DNA of 58,753 nucleotides from positions 1 through 58,753 of IMG/VR virus record IMGVR_UViG_3300035698_032807, one strand, 5' to 3'. The stretch is from a virus. Each line of letters begins with the position of its first letter. The first letter of the stretch is position 1. Below the pieces are notes generated by a model. It made no database searches. It was not told where the DNA came from and saw only the letters and a list, made by a program, of their open reading frames with translations. The translations under genes and the position numbers were made by a program. Of the stretch, positions 1 through 10,800 are shown in pieces.

Positions 1-1
1 A

Positions 2-307
2 GCAGATGTGAGAGGTGCGAATTTGACAGGTGCGAATGCAACACGTGCGAATCTGACAGGTGCGAATTTGGCAGGTGCGAACTTGACAGGTGCGAATCTG
101 ACAGATGCGAGTTTAAGAAGTGCGAATTTGATCAATGCAAATCTGCGCAAAGCAGATTTGAGCATAGCAGATGTGAGAGGTGCGAATTTGACAGATGCGA
201 ATCTGACAGGTGCGAATTTGGCAGGTGCGAACTTGACAGGTGCGAATTTGGCAGGTGCGAATTTGACAGGTGCAGATTTAACCGACACTATAGGTGTCGC
301 AACCTAA
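2..307 (+). CDS. Pentapeptide-repeat protein (5' end outside window)
   Basis: The reading frame is already open at the window edge, so this is the 3' part of a gene. Nearly the whole product is A(N/D)LxG/A(N/D)LxD pentapeptides, which in this family stack into a right-handed quadrilateral beta-helix. The product ends in ADLTDTIGVAT, almost identical to the end of the gene at 447-875, so the two are tandem duplicates. The DNA is a string of near-identical 15-bp units, which invites slippage. Pentapeptide proteins are common in cyanobacteria and have varied or unknown roles; a few mimic DNA and bind gyrase. Nothing here identifies the target. Confidence 0.8.
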   Translation, partial: ADVRGANLTGANATRANLTGANLAGANLTGANLTDASLRSANLINANLRKADLSIADVRGANLTDANLTGANLAGANLTGANLAGANLTGADLTDTIGVAT

Positions 308-331
308 GCAAAGGGTTTCAGTGCTTGATGT

Positions 332-443
332 GATTCTCCGCATTAGGCGCATAAAAACCAGCATCTCTTGGTAGACAATATCAGGGGTTCGATTCCCCTG
401 GGTGCTTTGGGAGAAATTGTTATTCACCTCCCCTTAAAAGAAA
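332..443 (+). repeat. 112-bp leader repeat, copy 1
   Basis: This block is identical to 884-995. Each copy directly precedes a start codon (447 and 996), so it behaves as a duplicated 5' leader. It contains a T-arm-like hairpin (AGGGG-TTCGATT-CCCCT, around 383-399) and a weaker GGGAG...CTCCC pairing just upstream of the start. The first resembles a tRNA T-arm, but I could not fold a full tRNA around it. Confidence 0.85.
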
Positions 444-446
444 CAG

Positions 447-875
447 ATGATCGTCAACGGATACACAATCGAAAGCAGCGCCAGCCTGAGCAAAGCAGAT
501 TTGAGATATGCAGAGTTGATAGATGCGAAGTTGATAGATGCGAATCTGACAGGTGCGAATCTGACAGGTGCGAATCTGACAGGTGCGAATCTGACAGGTG
601 CAGATTTGATAGATGCGCATTTGAGCAAAGCCGATTTGAGCAAAGCCGATTTGAGATATGCAGAGTTGATAGATGCAAAGTTGATAGACGCAAAGTTGAT
701 AGATGCGAGTTTAAGAGGTGCGAATTTGACAGGTGCAGATTTGACAGGTGCAGATTTGACAGGTGCGAATCTGACAGGTGCGAATCTGACAGGTGCGAAT
801 CTGACAGGTGCGAATTTGACAGGTGCGAATCTGACAGGTGCAGATTTGACAGACACTATAGATGTCGCAACCTAG
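447..875 (+). CDS. Pentapeptide-repeat protein
   Basis: The 142-residue product has a short unique N-terminus (MIVNGYTIESSASLSKADL) followed by about 25 pentapeptides of the forms ANLTG, ADLTG and AKLID, ending ADLTDTIDVAT. The ATG lies 3 nt after the 112-bp leader repeat. The opposite strand and other frames are also open through the repeats, but those products are Cys/Arg-rich shadows of the 15-bp unit. Function is unknown; a soluble beta-helical binding protein is the family expectation. Gene and leader look like products of tandem duplication with the partial gene to the left. Confidence 0.85.
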   Translation: MIVNGYTIESSASLSKADLRYAELIDAKLIDANLTGANLTGANLTGANLTGADLIDAHLSKADLSKADLRYAELIDAKLIDAKLIDASLRGANLTGADLTGADLTGANLTGANLTGANLTGANLTGANLTGADLTDTIDVAT

Positions 876-883
876 TGCTTGAT

Positions 884-995
884 GATTCTCCGCATTAGGC
901 GCATAAAAACCAGCATCTCTTGGTAGACAATATCAGGGGTTCGATTCCCCTGGGTGCTTTGGGAGAAATTGTTATTCACCTCCCCTTAAAAGAAA
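884..995 (+). repeat. 112-bp leader repeat, copy 2
   Basis: Identical to 332-443 and ends exactly at the ATG of the next gene. Two unrelated coding sequences (a pentapeptide gene and the 98-residue gene) therefore share the same leader, which suggests a recombined or regulatory cassette and not simple gene duplication. Confidence 0.85.
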
Positions 996-1292
996 ATGTC
1001 TAGAGAAATGAAAGTAACCCTTTGCAGCACCCTACTAAAAGGGGAACCACCAAAAAACTGGTGGGGTGGTTTTCTCGCGCGTCCGGTTGCGATTGAGTTG
1101 ATTGAAATCAGGGGGGAAGAAAACAAAGATCACGACAAGGTGATTTTTTCTGTTGCGGACCTAAATCTCGCCTCAAATTGGGGAGAAGTCGGGACAATGG
1201 AAAAAGTTTTGGAAGAGTTACGGAAGGTTCTACCTTTTGAATGTCCTCCTTTAGAAACCTTACTCCATCAGGGAGAGTGGAAAGACCTCTAG
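996..1292 (+). CDS. Hypothetical protein, 98 aa
   Basis: I do not recognise the family. The product is soluble and has no transmembrane segment. Residues around PVAIELIEIRG resemble PVPIELIDIRIG in the N-terminal part of the helicase immediately downstream, so the two genes probably share a small domain. It starts directly after the duplicated leader and is followed by two perfect hairpins and a terminator before the helicase. It may be a helicase accessory protein or a split-off copy of the helicase N-terminal domain; this is inference from the shared motif and adjacency. Confidence 0.7.
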   Translation: MSREMKVTLCSTLLKGEPPKNWWGGFLARPVAIELIEIRGEENKDHDKVIFSVADLNLASNWGEVGTMEKVLEELRKVLPFECPPLETLLHQGEWKDL

Positions 1293-1305
1293 ACAAAGAG
1301 CCGAA

Positions 1306-1353
1306 ACACCTAGGGTTCAGCCTAGGTGTCTGCTGGGGGTTGTATCCCCAGCA
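1306..1353 (+). other. Two tandem perfect hairpins
   Basis: ACACCTAGG-GTTCAG-CCTAGGTGT (1306-1329, 9 bp stem) is followed one base later by TGCTGGGG-GTTGTAT-CCCCAGCA (1331-1353, 8 bp stem). Neither is followed by a T-run, so they are not simple terminators. They could be mRNA-stabilising structures, processing sites or part of a small structured RNA ending at the terminator downstream. Confidence 0.7.
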
Positions 1354-1410
1354 CTGATGAAGGCGCCAATAGCTCCTACTGTGGCTAAAGGTAAAGGTAG
1401 GGAAAAAAGC

Positions 1411-1445
1411 AAGCCCCGTCCTGTTTACAGCAAGGCGGGGTTTTT
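1411..1445 (+). terminator. Rho-independent terminator before helicase
   Basis: CCCCG (1414-1418) pairs with CGGGG (1436-1440), extended by CCT/AGG after one bulge, and is followed by TTTTT at 1441-1445. It closes the transcript of the leader/98-aa gene and lies inside the longer, unlikely version of the helicase ORF, which argues for the later helicase start. Confidence 0.8.
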
Positions 1446-1476
1446 CAGTTCCAAGAGAAACACACAAAGGATTTTC

Positions 1477-4400
1477 ATGAGTACTTCTAGTAGATCTATT
1501 GTACCCGCTCACACCTTTTTGAGTGGAGATATTTTGACAAAGCTTCAGCAGGCTCAGTCTGCAAAGAGCAGTGACGCCTCTTTTCAAAAAGAGATGGAGG
1601 CCTTGGGTTCTGTACTGCCAGAACCGGTGCCGATTGAGTTGATTGACATTCGCATTGGAGCGACCTGGATTCCTCTTTCATATTACGAGGACTTCTGCTT
1701 AGAGGTTTTTGGTGAAAGAACTAAGTTCTTCTACTCCACTGTAACCGGGGCGTGGGATGTCAAGATAATTACCAATGGAATGGGTCAAGAAAATGAGATG
1801 CACGGCTTCCGTTGGATTGACGAAAAGGGGGATGTTCGTTGGTACAGGGCGATCGCCGAAAATCCGTTAGAAGGATTATTCACAATGGCGCTCTTTTTCA
1901 AGACACCGAAAATGCGCGACCAAGAAACAGAGGCAGCGAAAGCGATCGCCAAACAAGATTCCTTGCATCAATTATTCTCCAACTGGTGCAAGGAAGGCGA
2001 TCGGGGTGAGGAGCTGCAAAATTTCTATAACTCGTTGATGAATCGAGTCGTATTGCCTAACTGGGATGACTCAGGGCAGCACTTAAGACCTCACTTGATT
2101 GCGTCGGGTATGACTGAGGAGTGGGCGAATAAGTTGCGCCCTTACCAACTAGACGCCATCTGGCGTATGTGTATCGCGGGTAATACTCTGCTAGGGCTTG
2201 AGGTTGGACTGGGTAAGACTCAGTGCCTAATCGCAGCCTGTATGTTACGGAAGTACTACAAAACTTGCCGCAAGGTTCTGTTTGCTGTCCAGCGCAGTAC
2301 CCTACTACAAATTTACTCCACATTCAAAGAACTGTACCCCAAGGCTAAAGTCCTTTGTGCCACACCAGAGGATTGCAGTGCGGGTAATCGTCAAAGGCTC
2401 ATTGCTAAAGCGGCTTTCTGGGAGTGGGATGCAATTATCCTAACCCACGAAAGTTTTAATAAGCTACCTGTGAGGTTAGCAACTGAAGCTAACTACATTG
2501 ACCGCAAGCTCGAAATTATTGAGGATGAGTTGAACGAACTATTTTCTCATGGTGAACTACCAACGAGGAAAGGTCGGGGTAATCGGGTAGTTAAGCAGCT
2601 TGAATTAGCTCGAAATGTTGCAAAAGACAGGTTAGGAGTATTGAATGAACGGCACGATGTAGGTATCCATTTTGAAGACATCGGCATTGATTTGTTAATT
2701 ATAGATGAAGCGCAAAAGTATAAGAATGCTTTTGTAGCAACGAAACTCCAAGTCAAAGGATTGTCAAAATCAACATCGGCACGGGCTGAAGATTTGGAAC
2801 TTAAGCTTGGCTATTTAAGAAGTCTTCACGGTGCAGGCTATCTAATTATGTCCACCGGGACACCGGAGCCGACTAATTCAATTTTGGGGATTTATGTCTT
2901 CCAGCGTTACTTGCAAATGTCTGCCTTGGAAGATCGGGGTTTGGTTCACTTTGATTCTTGGGCGGCTAACTTCGGGAGAGTGGTCACCAGCCACGAATTC
3001 CATGTAGGTGATGGAATCCGTGCAACTGATCGCTTTAGTGAGTTCGTTAATCTACCAGAATTGCTGAGAATGTGGCTTGAGGTTGTCCACATTAAGCGTA
3101 AAGGGGATGTAGCAGGGCAGGGTAATTTCGAGTGTCCTGGGGTCAAACAGAAGGTGGTCAGATGTGATCTAAGTGAGTGGCAGTTGGCAAAACTGGATGA
3201 AATCAGGGAACGGTATCTTTTGGCGAAAAAAGGTAATCCAGTAAAATTCCTGGCAAAAGACGTAGATGGCTGTCTGCTAAACAAGAAAGGTAAGAGGTTG
3301 GTTCACCCCATATCGGGTGAGCCAGTTCTAACAACGGAAATGGCAGGACAGTTGGAGATTGAGCCAAAGAGTATTACAGATGGCAACCTCAAGCTATATT
3401 CTGAATCGCGGTTGATGATGGTTTGTCCGCAGTTGATTGATAGCTCGGTGCCAGTTAAGGAAGGGGATAAGATAGCTCAGGTGGTTCGGCGTATCTACCG
3501 TTGGTGGAAATTGACTGAGGACAAGCGATCAGTTCAATTGGTATTTCTAAGTGTGGGTACGCCTGGGGGTAGTGCCAAATTCCCCATCTACGAGTGGATG
3601 AAGGATCGCTTGGTGGAGCGGGGGATACCATCTGACGAGGTTGCTTTTATCCAGGATTTCTCAGGTGATGAGAAGAAAGCAGCACTGTTTGACAAAGTTA
3701 ACGCCGGGGAGGTGCGCGTGGTCATTGGTTCGACTGAGCCGATGGGGATTGGGGTTAATGTGCAGCGCAAAATTAAGGTGATGCACATGGTCGATATCCC
3801 AGTTCGACCAGATCAATACGAGCAACAGCTCGGTCGCGGTATTCGTTACGGAAATGAAAACGAGCAGGTGCTGGTTTATCAGTACCTAACTCGCGGTCGT
3901 AATGGTCGCTTTGGGGCAAATGCTTTAGAGTTCCAGCAGTTAGAGCAGAAGTCTCGGCGACAGGAATCTATACGACGTGCTGACCCTACGGTGCGGCGTC
4001 TTGTGGAAAATGATGAGGCATCGGCTATTTACTTGATGCTCAAGGCAGAGAGTTGTGGTGATGAGCGGATTATGGAGCATGAAAGGTGCAAAGCTGAGGT
4101 TGACAAGAACAAAACCCGTGCGGCGCTCAATATCGCAGATATCAATCGCATCAGCTTCAATATTAAGGTGTGTAGACGGCAAATTGAAATACTAGGATCG
4201 GAATTAGATTCGATTGAAGCTGATGCGACTTTAGCTAAAGATTGGGGGCAAGAAAGTCAGGTGTTTGCTTGTGAAGTGGATGGGGTGCAATACTTTGGCG
4301 CTGATTTTGTGCCGCGAGAAAAGATTAAGTTTAAGCCTCGTTTTGCTTGCAAGGTATTAAGTACAAGTACGCCGATAGCGATCGCTATCAGCGTACTCGC

Positions 4401-4848
4401 TATCCCAATGGTTAAGCAGGCGCAGACAGCGGCAGACAAGCACATCCATCAAAAGGTACACGCGATTATGCTGACGTTTGGGAAGAATGGTGACTCCCAC
4501 AGGATTGGTATCTATGCGGGTTTCGAGATATGGGTCAGGATACAGGGGTTTTGTGACAGAACTTTGACGACGCTGTGGTTAAAGGGTTCTGTTGCCAAGA
4601 AAACATTTGATTTCCGCGTCTCTGAACTACGGCTAATTCGTAATATGACAGCGGCAGTTAAGGCGATCGCGTCTATGGCTGATGAGTCTCGACAACTACT
4701 TGCAAGGCAGCAGGTTTTGTTAAATAAGTATCAGGCTAATCTAGTAGCCCAGCGCGAGGAGAAGGATGTAATTAATACCCAGTTGCAGGAGATGGAACTA
4801 AAGAGGCGGGAGCTAGAGGTTGCATTGCGATTAGATACTTTGGATTGA
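1477..4848 (+). CDS. SF2/SNF2-like helicase, plasmid/phage type
   Basis: A predicted ATP-dependent DNA translocase or helicase of 1123 residues from this start. The core has Walker A EVGLGKT (about residues 242-248), Walker B/DEAH variant IIDEAQ (about 410), motif III-like MSTGTPEP and motif VI QQLGRGIRYG. The sequence around RPYQLDAIWRM...NTLLGLEVGLGKT matches the helicase part of large phage/plasmid methylase-helicase (DarB-like) proteins, but no methylase domain is present. I chose ATG 1477 because AAAGGA lies 8 nt upstream. The frame is open 40 codons further back, but that extension runs through a terminator. The C-terminal ~300 residues are coiled-coil rich. Likely role: phage DNA replication, recombination or protection; the exact role is unknown. 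Confidence 0.85.
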   Translation: MSTSSRSIVPAHTFLSGDILTKLQQAQSAKSSDASFQKEMEALGSVLPEPVPIELIDIRIGATWIPLSYYEDFCLEVFGERTKFFYSTVTGAWDVKIITNGMGQENEMHGFRWIDEKGDVRWYRAIAENPLEGLFTMALFFKTPKMRDQETEAAKAIAKQDSLHQLFSNWCKEGDRGEELQNFYNSLMNRVVLPNWDDSGQHLRPHLIASGMTEEWANKLRPYQLDAIWRMCIAGNTLLGLEVGLGKTQCLIAACMLRKYYKTCRKVLFAVQRSTLLQIYSTFKELYPKAKVLCATPEDCSAGNRQRLIAKAAFWEWDAIILTHESFNKLPVRLATEANYIDRKLEIIEDELNELFSHGELPTRKGRGNRVVKQLELARNVAKDRLGVLNERHDVGIHFEDIGIDLLIIDEAQKYKNAFVATKLQVKGLSKSTSARAEDLELKLGYLRSLHGAGYLIMSTGTPEPTNSILGIYVFQRYLQMSALEDRGLVHFDSWAANFGRVVTSHEFHVGDGIRATDRFSEFVNLPELLRMWLEVVHIKRKGDVAGQGNFECPGVKQKVVRCDLSEWQLAKLDEIRERYLLAKKGNPVKFLAKDVDGCLLNKKGKRLVHPISGEPVLTTEMAGQLEIEPKSITDGNLKLYSESRLMMVCPQLIDSSVPVKEGDKIAQVVRRIYRWWKLTEDKRSVQLVFLSVGTPGGSAKFPIYEWMKDRLVERGIPSDEVAFIQDFSGDEKKAALFDKVNAGEVRVVIGSTEPMGIGVNVQRKIKVMHMVDIPVRPDQYEQQLGRGIRYGNENEQVLVYQYLTRGRNGRFGANALEFQQLEQKSRRQESIRRADPTVRRLVENDEASAIYLMLKAESCGDERIMEHERCKAEVDKNKTRAALNIADINRISFNIKVCRRQIEILGSELDSIEADATLAKDWGQESQVFACEVDGVQYFGADFVPREKIKFKPRFACKVLSTSTPIAIAISVLAIPMVKQAQTAADKHIHQKVHAIMLTFGKNGDSHRIGIYAGFEIWVRIQGFCDRTLTTLWLKGSVAKKTFDFRVSELRLIRNMTAAVKAIASMADESRQLLARQQVLLNKYQANLVAQREEKDVINTQLQEMELKRRELEVALRLDTLD

Positions 4849-4869
4849 AGGAAGAATAGACGAAAGCTA

Positions 4870-4881
4870 GGGGAGTGTCAA
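4870..4881 (+). repeat. IS605-type end motif GGGGAGTGTCAA
   Basis: This 12-mer is one arm of the hairpins at 39755-39793 and 58352-58418. Here only one arm is present, and the tape-measure stop codon lies inside it. It may be a footprint of an element insertion or deletion at the 3' end of the gene. Confidence 0.4.
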
Positions 4882-7800
4882 TTCATCTCCCGCCGAACCT
4901 TCTCCCATAGATCCTTCTGGATTTTATAGAAAGGTTCCTTCAAATCATCTGCCTGCTGCTTCGTACTACCAGCAGGCAGATAAACATTAAAAGTATTCTT
5001 CTGATCTACGGACGACGGGGCGGATGCGGATTCTGCGCCCTTCTTTAGCTGCTTTTGCATCTCAACCATTTGCTCCTGCATCGCTGTCAGTGCCGTTGCT
5101 GACTGTGTTTCTGATTGAGCTTTAGCGGGGGACTTAGATGGTGGAACAAATTCACCAAGCTGGCTAAGTACGTCTTTTCTAATCTTCTCGTAATCAACTT
5201 GCTTTGGTATAGTAATTTCTGGCATTGGTACATACATACCACCATTGCTATATCCCGCTCTCATCTGCTGCCCTGCGGTGACATCGCCTAGTGACATAAT
5301 ATTGCGCTCACCTACGCCCATCTGCCGCAACAGGTTACCTCGAATAAATTCCTTGAAGTTTCGCTGTGCACCCATTGGTAAGTTAGAGGCAAGCTCCATT
5401 TGAGCCGACGATCTCTGAGTAATTTGTGATTGAACTTGGGATGCCTTCTCAAATGCGCTTAACTGCTTCTCGTACGCACCCCTATCCTCCAACTGCAAGC
5501 TTGCTGCTTTCATTGCCGCACTAGCCTCTAGATACCCTTTGAGTACCTCCACACGAGCTTGCACCTGTTCACCTGACTTCCCAGACTCCATCGCATCCAG
5601 GATGGAGCTTTTAGCCCCGGCAATCTGCGACTTGTTCTCAGCTTCCATGATGCGGATGCGAGATTTTTCTTGCTCTAGTACCGCTTCCTTCTGGCGTATT
5701 TGTAAATCTAAAACCTTGCGCTCCATCTCCTGTTGCTGGCTCAAGGAGTTGAGCTTAATTGCAGCAATTGCAGCGGCAATGTCGCGCTTTTCCAGTTCGG
5801 AATTAGTTGTTTGAGACAATAAGTTTAACTGATTGGAATAATTGTCAACCGCAGTTTTAGCAAAGTCCTGACGCTTTTGTAGGATGTCAATTTCCTTGCT
5901 TAACTGAGCTGTCATACCCGTTTGTTTGGCAAGCAAAACATCCATTACCCCGCCATTCTTTGCTTGGGTTTGTCTGATTTGCAACTCTTCTCTGGCGTTG
6001 CTGTTAAGTTCCGATTGTGCGGCAACATTTTGCTTTAAATTATCTTCCTGCCCTGCTAGTAAGTCCGTCTGTTGATTTAGTACCGATAGCGCTAACTGAT
6101 GCTGTTGAACCTGCTCATCAGTTAATTTTTGAGTGGCTTCTAGTTTACGGTAGTTAAAGTTTTCTTCCTGAATCGATCGCTCATTAGCTAACTTACTATT
6201 TTCTAAGTCAAGCTGTTGTCGAGTAAAGGCAAGTTCCTTCTGTTTTTGCTGACGCACCAAGTTATCTTGCTCAATCTTTCGAGATTGAATTAACACCGTC
6301 AACCTAGTACTTGCCGCCGTCGCTTGTATTTTTGATGCCAATATTTCGTCAGTTACCAACTTCTGTACTAAGTCAAGTTGAGCTGTTAAACCTGCGTTAA
6401 CTGATTGGATCAAACTGTTACGACTATCAACTAATTCCTGCTGCTGCTGTAACCTTGCTGTTATTAAATCAACCTGGTTAATTTGCGCCTTGAGTAGCTG
6501 GTTTTGAACTTCTATACTATTAGTCGATCGCTGTTGCTCAACTTCAATATCACGAACTACCTTTGCTCTTTCAATTTGGATGCGCCGAGATTCCTGCTCA
6601 CGCTCTAGCTGGCGCACAGCAATTTCAGCATCCTTGGTTACATCCGAGTTTTCCCCAGTCCTGACTCGTGCGGCATCTAGTCGATTGTCAGCTAATTTTA
6701 AGCGCTCTTCGTTAATCTTAGTTTCCTGTTCAAAGACGGCTTGAGTAGATTCAAATTGAGTTCTTTGTAGGGAAGTTTCTGATAATTTAATCTCCTCGAT
6801 CGCCTGTTCGTAATTTTTAACCCGTCGATCTAAGGCGTAATCTTCCCTAGCGCGACTCTCCTGGAAGCGTTTAGTCTCACCATCACGCTCACTCTGCTCC
6901 AACTGCATTTGCAAGTCCTTGTAAGCATCGCTCGTGGTGTCCTTCATGCGTGACATCCGCTTGCGTATCAACGAGGCTTGCAGTACCTGTATTTTCTGCT
7001 CTTCCCCTAACATGGCAATCTGCGACTGTCCAGGGGTAAAACGTTGCTGATCCTCTGCTGACTTAATGCGAGAAATTGCCTGTTCTCGTAACTTAATTCG
7101 GCGCTCGGTAAAATAGTTGTCGGCAGCTAATTGTTTATCGAAACTATCTTTCTCAATTTGGCGCTCAATATTGCGACGGTCTTGAACGGCTTTGATGTAT
7201 TGAGGTGAGTTTTTGCCATAATTTTCTACTATTAATTTCTCAGTTGCTTGAGCATTTTTTAGTCGCTCTTGGTTAATCTCAATTTGTAAACCTAGTCTCT
7301 TCTGTTGAGCTTGTCCTGATAATAGGTTGCCTTTGGACTCATCTAGGTTTACGTCTTCCACCTTCTGCTGTATCTTGGCAGCATTCAATTCAACAGATTT
7401 TTGATTAACATCGTTCTTAGATTGCACCAACATCTGCTGTTGGTCAGCCGTCAGTATTTTGCCCTTAGCTTTAATACCTGGCTGCGTTACTTTACCACTT
7501 TTATCTTTAACTTCTGGTACATCAATATCAATTTCTTGATTACCAATTCTTTGTAGTAGTTGCTGTGCTAACTGGTAACTGATGTTTTCACCCGCACCCT
7601 TAACAACAGCATCGCGCAAGGTGTCAGCATCTTGCTGCATCTTAACCAGTTCTTCAATCTTCTTGACACCACCAGAACCGTTAATTTGGATGGCATTATC
7701 TTCAAAATTCTTGATTGCCGTCAACAACTGGCTGTTAGAACGTCGCTGCGAAATTCCGGTGTTGTTCATGCCAGCCATGACATCACCAAACAGTTGGCGA

Positions 7801-10800
7801 TATTCACCCCGCTTCTTGCCGCCAGATTGAGTATTTAGATCTTCTTGTTGATTAACTAAGCCCTCAATTACCTTTTTAGAACTAGTTGATGCATTATTTT
7901 CATCAATAGATTGGGTGATGGCGTTCAAGTTGCCAAGGTATCTTTCTTTAGCGCGGTTATTTTCTTCTAGAGCGCTAGTTTCAGCCTTAAGTTGTTTAAT
8001 CTGCTCCTGGATTACCTCTTTACGGGCTTTTCTAGTTTGGGGATTGTTAAGTTGTTTGGTTAAATCTTCAACACGCCTATCGTTGATTTTAATTTGTTGG
8101 CCTAGAGCCGCTTGCTCTGTTTCCAGTATCTTCTTAAAGTCTTCACCAGCGATCGCCGACTCCCCTCTGGCTTTAGCTTCATCTTGGGAAGCGCCAAATA
8201 ATTGACTTGCATCGGCTGAAATGAACTGTCCTTTTTTGGACTTGGCGTTATATTTTCTAGTTCTATCTATTTCATCATTGGTTAGGCGATCGCCGTTCTC
8301 GTATATAGCATTAAGTTCAGCGTCTAATTTCGCTTGACGACTCTTCTTAAAGTTGAGGAAAAAATCGTCTATTATAGTTTTTCTTTCTTTAGTGTTTTTA
8401 TCGGTTCCAGCACCTACATCCACTGCGGCATTTGCTATATTAACGGCAGTACCAGCACCACCAGGAAGCAAGCTGGGAAGTGCCTTCAATAACGAAGACG
8501 TTAAGGGATTGCTCTTGCCATCTTTTTCACCAATGCCGCCTATGGAATTGATGGCATTGGCAGCTAAATTTATTAAAGGCAAAACCTTAGTATTGATAAA
8601 ACCCGTGAACTCATCCGTATCTTTACGAACCAGTCCAAGGTTTTCTCTAAACTGATCAAACCAAGTCTTTTTTTCTGTCGGTTTCTCAATTGTTTTTTTA
8701 GCTTCACCAACCGATGACGAAAATTGAAGGAAAGCGTCGTCAGTTTTAGTAATTTCTTTCTCCAATTGTTCAAATTCGGAGCCAATTAAGCCAAGCAACT
8801 GGAGGACTTCTTTGCCTGTTTCAAAAGCAGCAAAGGCGGCAGCGATCGCGAGTAGTACAGGTAAAAATGGAATCGCAACCTTGTACAATGCCACAATCCC
8901 ACCGCGAAGTGCTGAAAGTGCGCTCCCAATCAAGGAAAATGAGCTTGCTGCTGCTCCAGCTCCACTAGATAAACCTGATTTAAGTAGCTGACCGAAGCCA
9001 GCAAAAGATATGTTAGATAGCTTAATTTCAGCGTTTAACAGCCTTGTTGTCACAATAAACAAGCCTTGTGTCTTGATCGCAGCGCCCTGAGCATTCGTTA
9101 CAGCAGTTTCGACACCAATCAGTCTCAATAATCCAGCGATGCGCGTCTCTTCTGCTATAACTAACCCGTAGACAGCCTTCGCTTCAACTAACAACTGCCC
9201 AGTTGTCAGTAGCATAAAACCACGAGCTACCAAGTAACTCTTGCCAAGACCTAAGATGATGCTACTCAGGTTGCCAAAAACATCTACAGACCTTTCGGCA
9301 ACAATCGTTGTGGTGACAATGCCGGCGATGAAAACTTTCTGCCATTCCGGCATCTGCTGGAAGCCTTTAAGAACATTTTGCAGTACGTCTACACCACTGT
9401 TAATTATCGGCAAAACCCGCTGCCCAAAGTCTGCCATCACGTCCTTGAAGCCATTCATCAAGGACGTGCCTTTCGCGACCAAAGATTGCTGCCTTGTATC
9501 AAACATCTTGTCCAAGGTTTCAGCGCCTGCACTGCCTACCTCTTTCATGATCTTTTTGGCATCTCCAGCGTTAACGATTAGGCTCTTAGCCGCTTGCATA
9601 GAATAATCGTTAGAGAAGATCTTCTTCAGTCGGGCATCATTACCGCCTGATTTTGCAAAGATTTCCTCAAGTATTGGTAATAGTCCTTTTTGTTGAATGG
9701 CAAATTTATCGACACGAATGCCGAGCTTGTCTAGCTCATCTTTCGCATCACCGGAAACGACTGTTACATCTTGAAGTAGGTTACCTAATCGAGTTGCAGA
9801 TTCTCCGGGCGGTCCTGTTTTGGTTAGTGTGGCGTACATTCCCAAGACCTCCGAAAGAGGAACGTTAGCCGACTTGGCAGCACCGGATAATTCACCGATC
9901 GCCCCCGTTAGGTTGCCCATACTGAGCTGCCCTGCTTCTGTCGCCGCAAAGAACTGCCCCATGATCTTATCCGTATCCCGGAAGCTGATCCTGAATGGGT
10001 TCATGGCGTTGGTGACGGCGTTAATCGCAGCACCTTGATCGGTTTGCCCAGCGATCGCCCCTTTAGTTGTCGCCGTTAACAGCAAGTTAGACTGACTCAA
10101 GCTGTGGGCACCGGCTGACATGGCGTAGTAACTAGATGATGCCGCCTGGGTTACGTCTACGGCATTCTTTAACGGTCCCTTGGTCAAGTCAGATAGGGAG
10201 GAAAACAAACCCTCCTGACTTTCACTAGCGGCGGTACTGAGAGTTTGCAGGTAAGATAACTGGTCTTGAACTTTGGCGAAGGATGAAATTGCAGCGTTAG
10301 CAAACTCACGACAAGCCTGGGCATTACCAATCAATCCCTCACCAACAGCACCCACTTTGATAGCTAACTGCGCCATTGAAGTGTCAATGCCGATCGCCTC
10401 AAAAGCCGAGGTCGCATCGTTCAACCCCTGCATTTGCAAGCTAGCGTTTCTGAGGGCGCTATAAAGATTATTGACTAGTCCGACAAGTTCCTTGATTTCC
10501 ATGAACTTCAAAAAGAAGTCACTGTAGGTTTTGAGAGTAACTTTTCCGACTAATCCAATTTTCTGTAGTAACCCTGTAACCGAGGAAAAGACTGTCGCTA
10601 CAGTACGCAATGTCTGCATTTTTGTGCCGAACAAAGCTGCTGTCACACCCAGCTTGTCGGCAGTTTCTTTAATCCCTTTCAATCCCTCAACTAAAGCAGG
10701 AATGTCCTCTGTAATAAAGCTTTTAACTGACTCAAGTAGACGAGCAGCATCCCCTATAAAATCGACAAGTTTTACACCAGTTGACAATTTAGCTAGAGTT

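Noticed and set aside
382-400. tRNA gene around the TTCGATT loop
   Set aside because: Only a T-arm-like hairpin is present; no matching acceptor 5' strand, D-arm or anticodon arm could be folded at either copy.
1-875. CRISPR array
   Set aside because: The repeats are contiguous 15-bp coding units without spacers of constant length.
368-898. Cys/Arg-rich ORF and several antisense ORFs across the pentapeptide gene
   Set aside because: They are other frames of the 15-bp repeat and have no independent start, ribosome site or sensible composition.
1108-1587. 159-codon ORF on the minus strand
   Set aside because: It crosses the terminator and the start of the helicase gene and has non-coding composition.
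4375-4395. Palindrome AGCGATCGCT as an operator
   Set aside because: It is a HIP1-type octamer in the coding sequence, abundant throughout cyanobacterial DNA.
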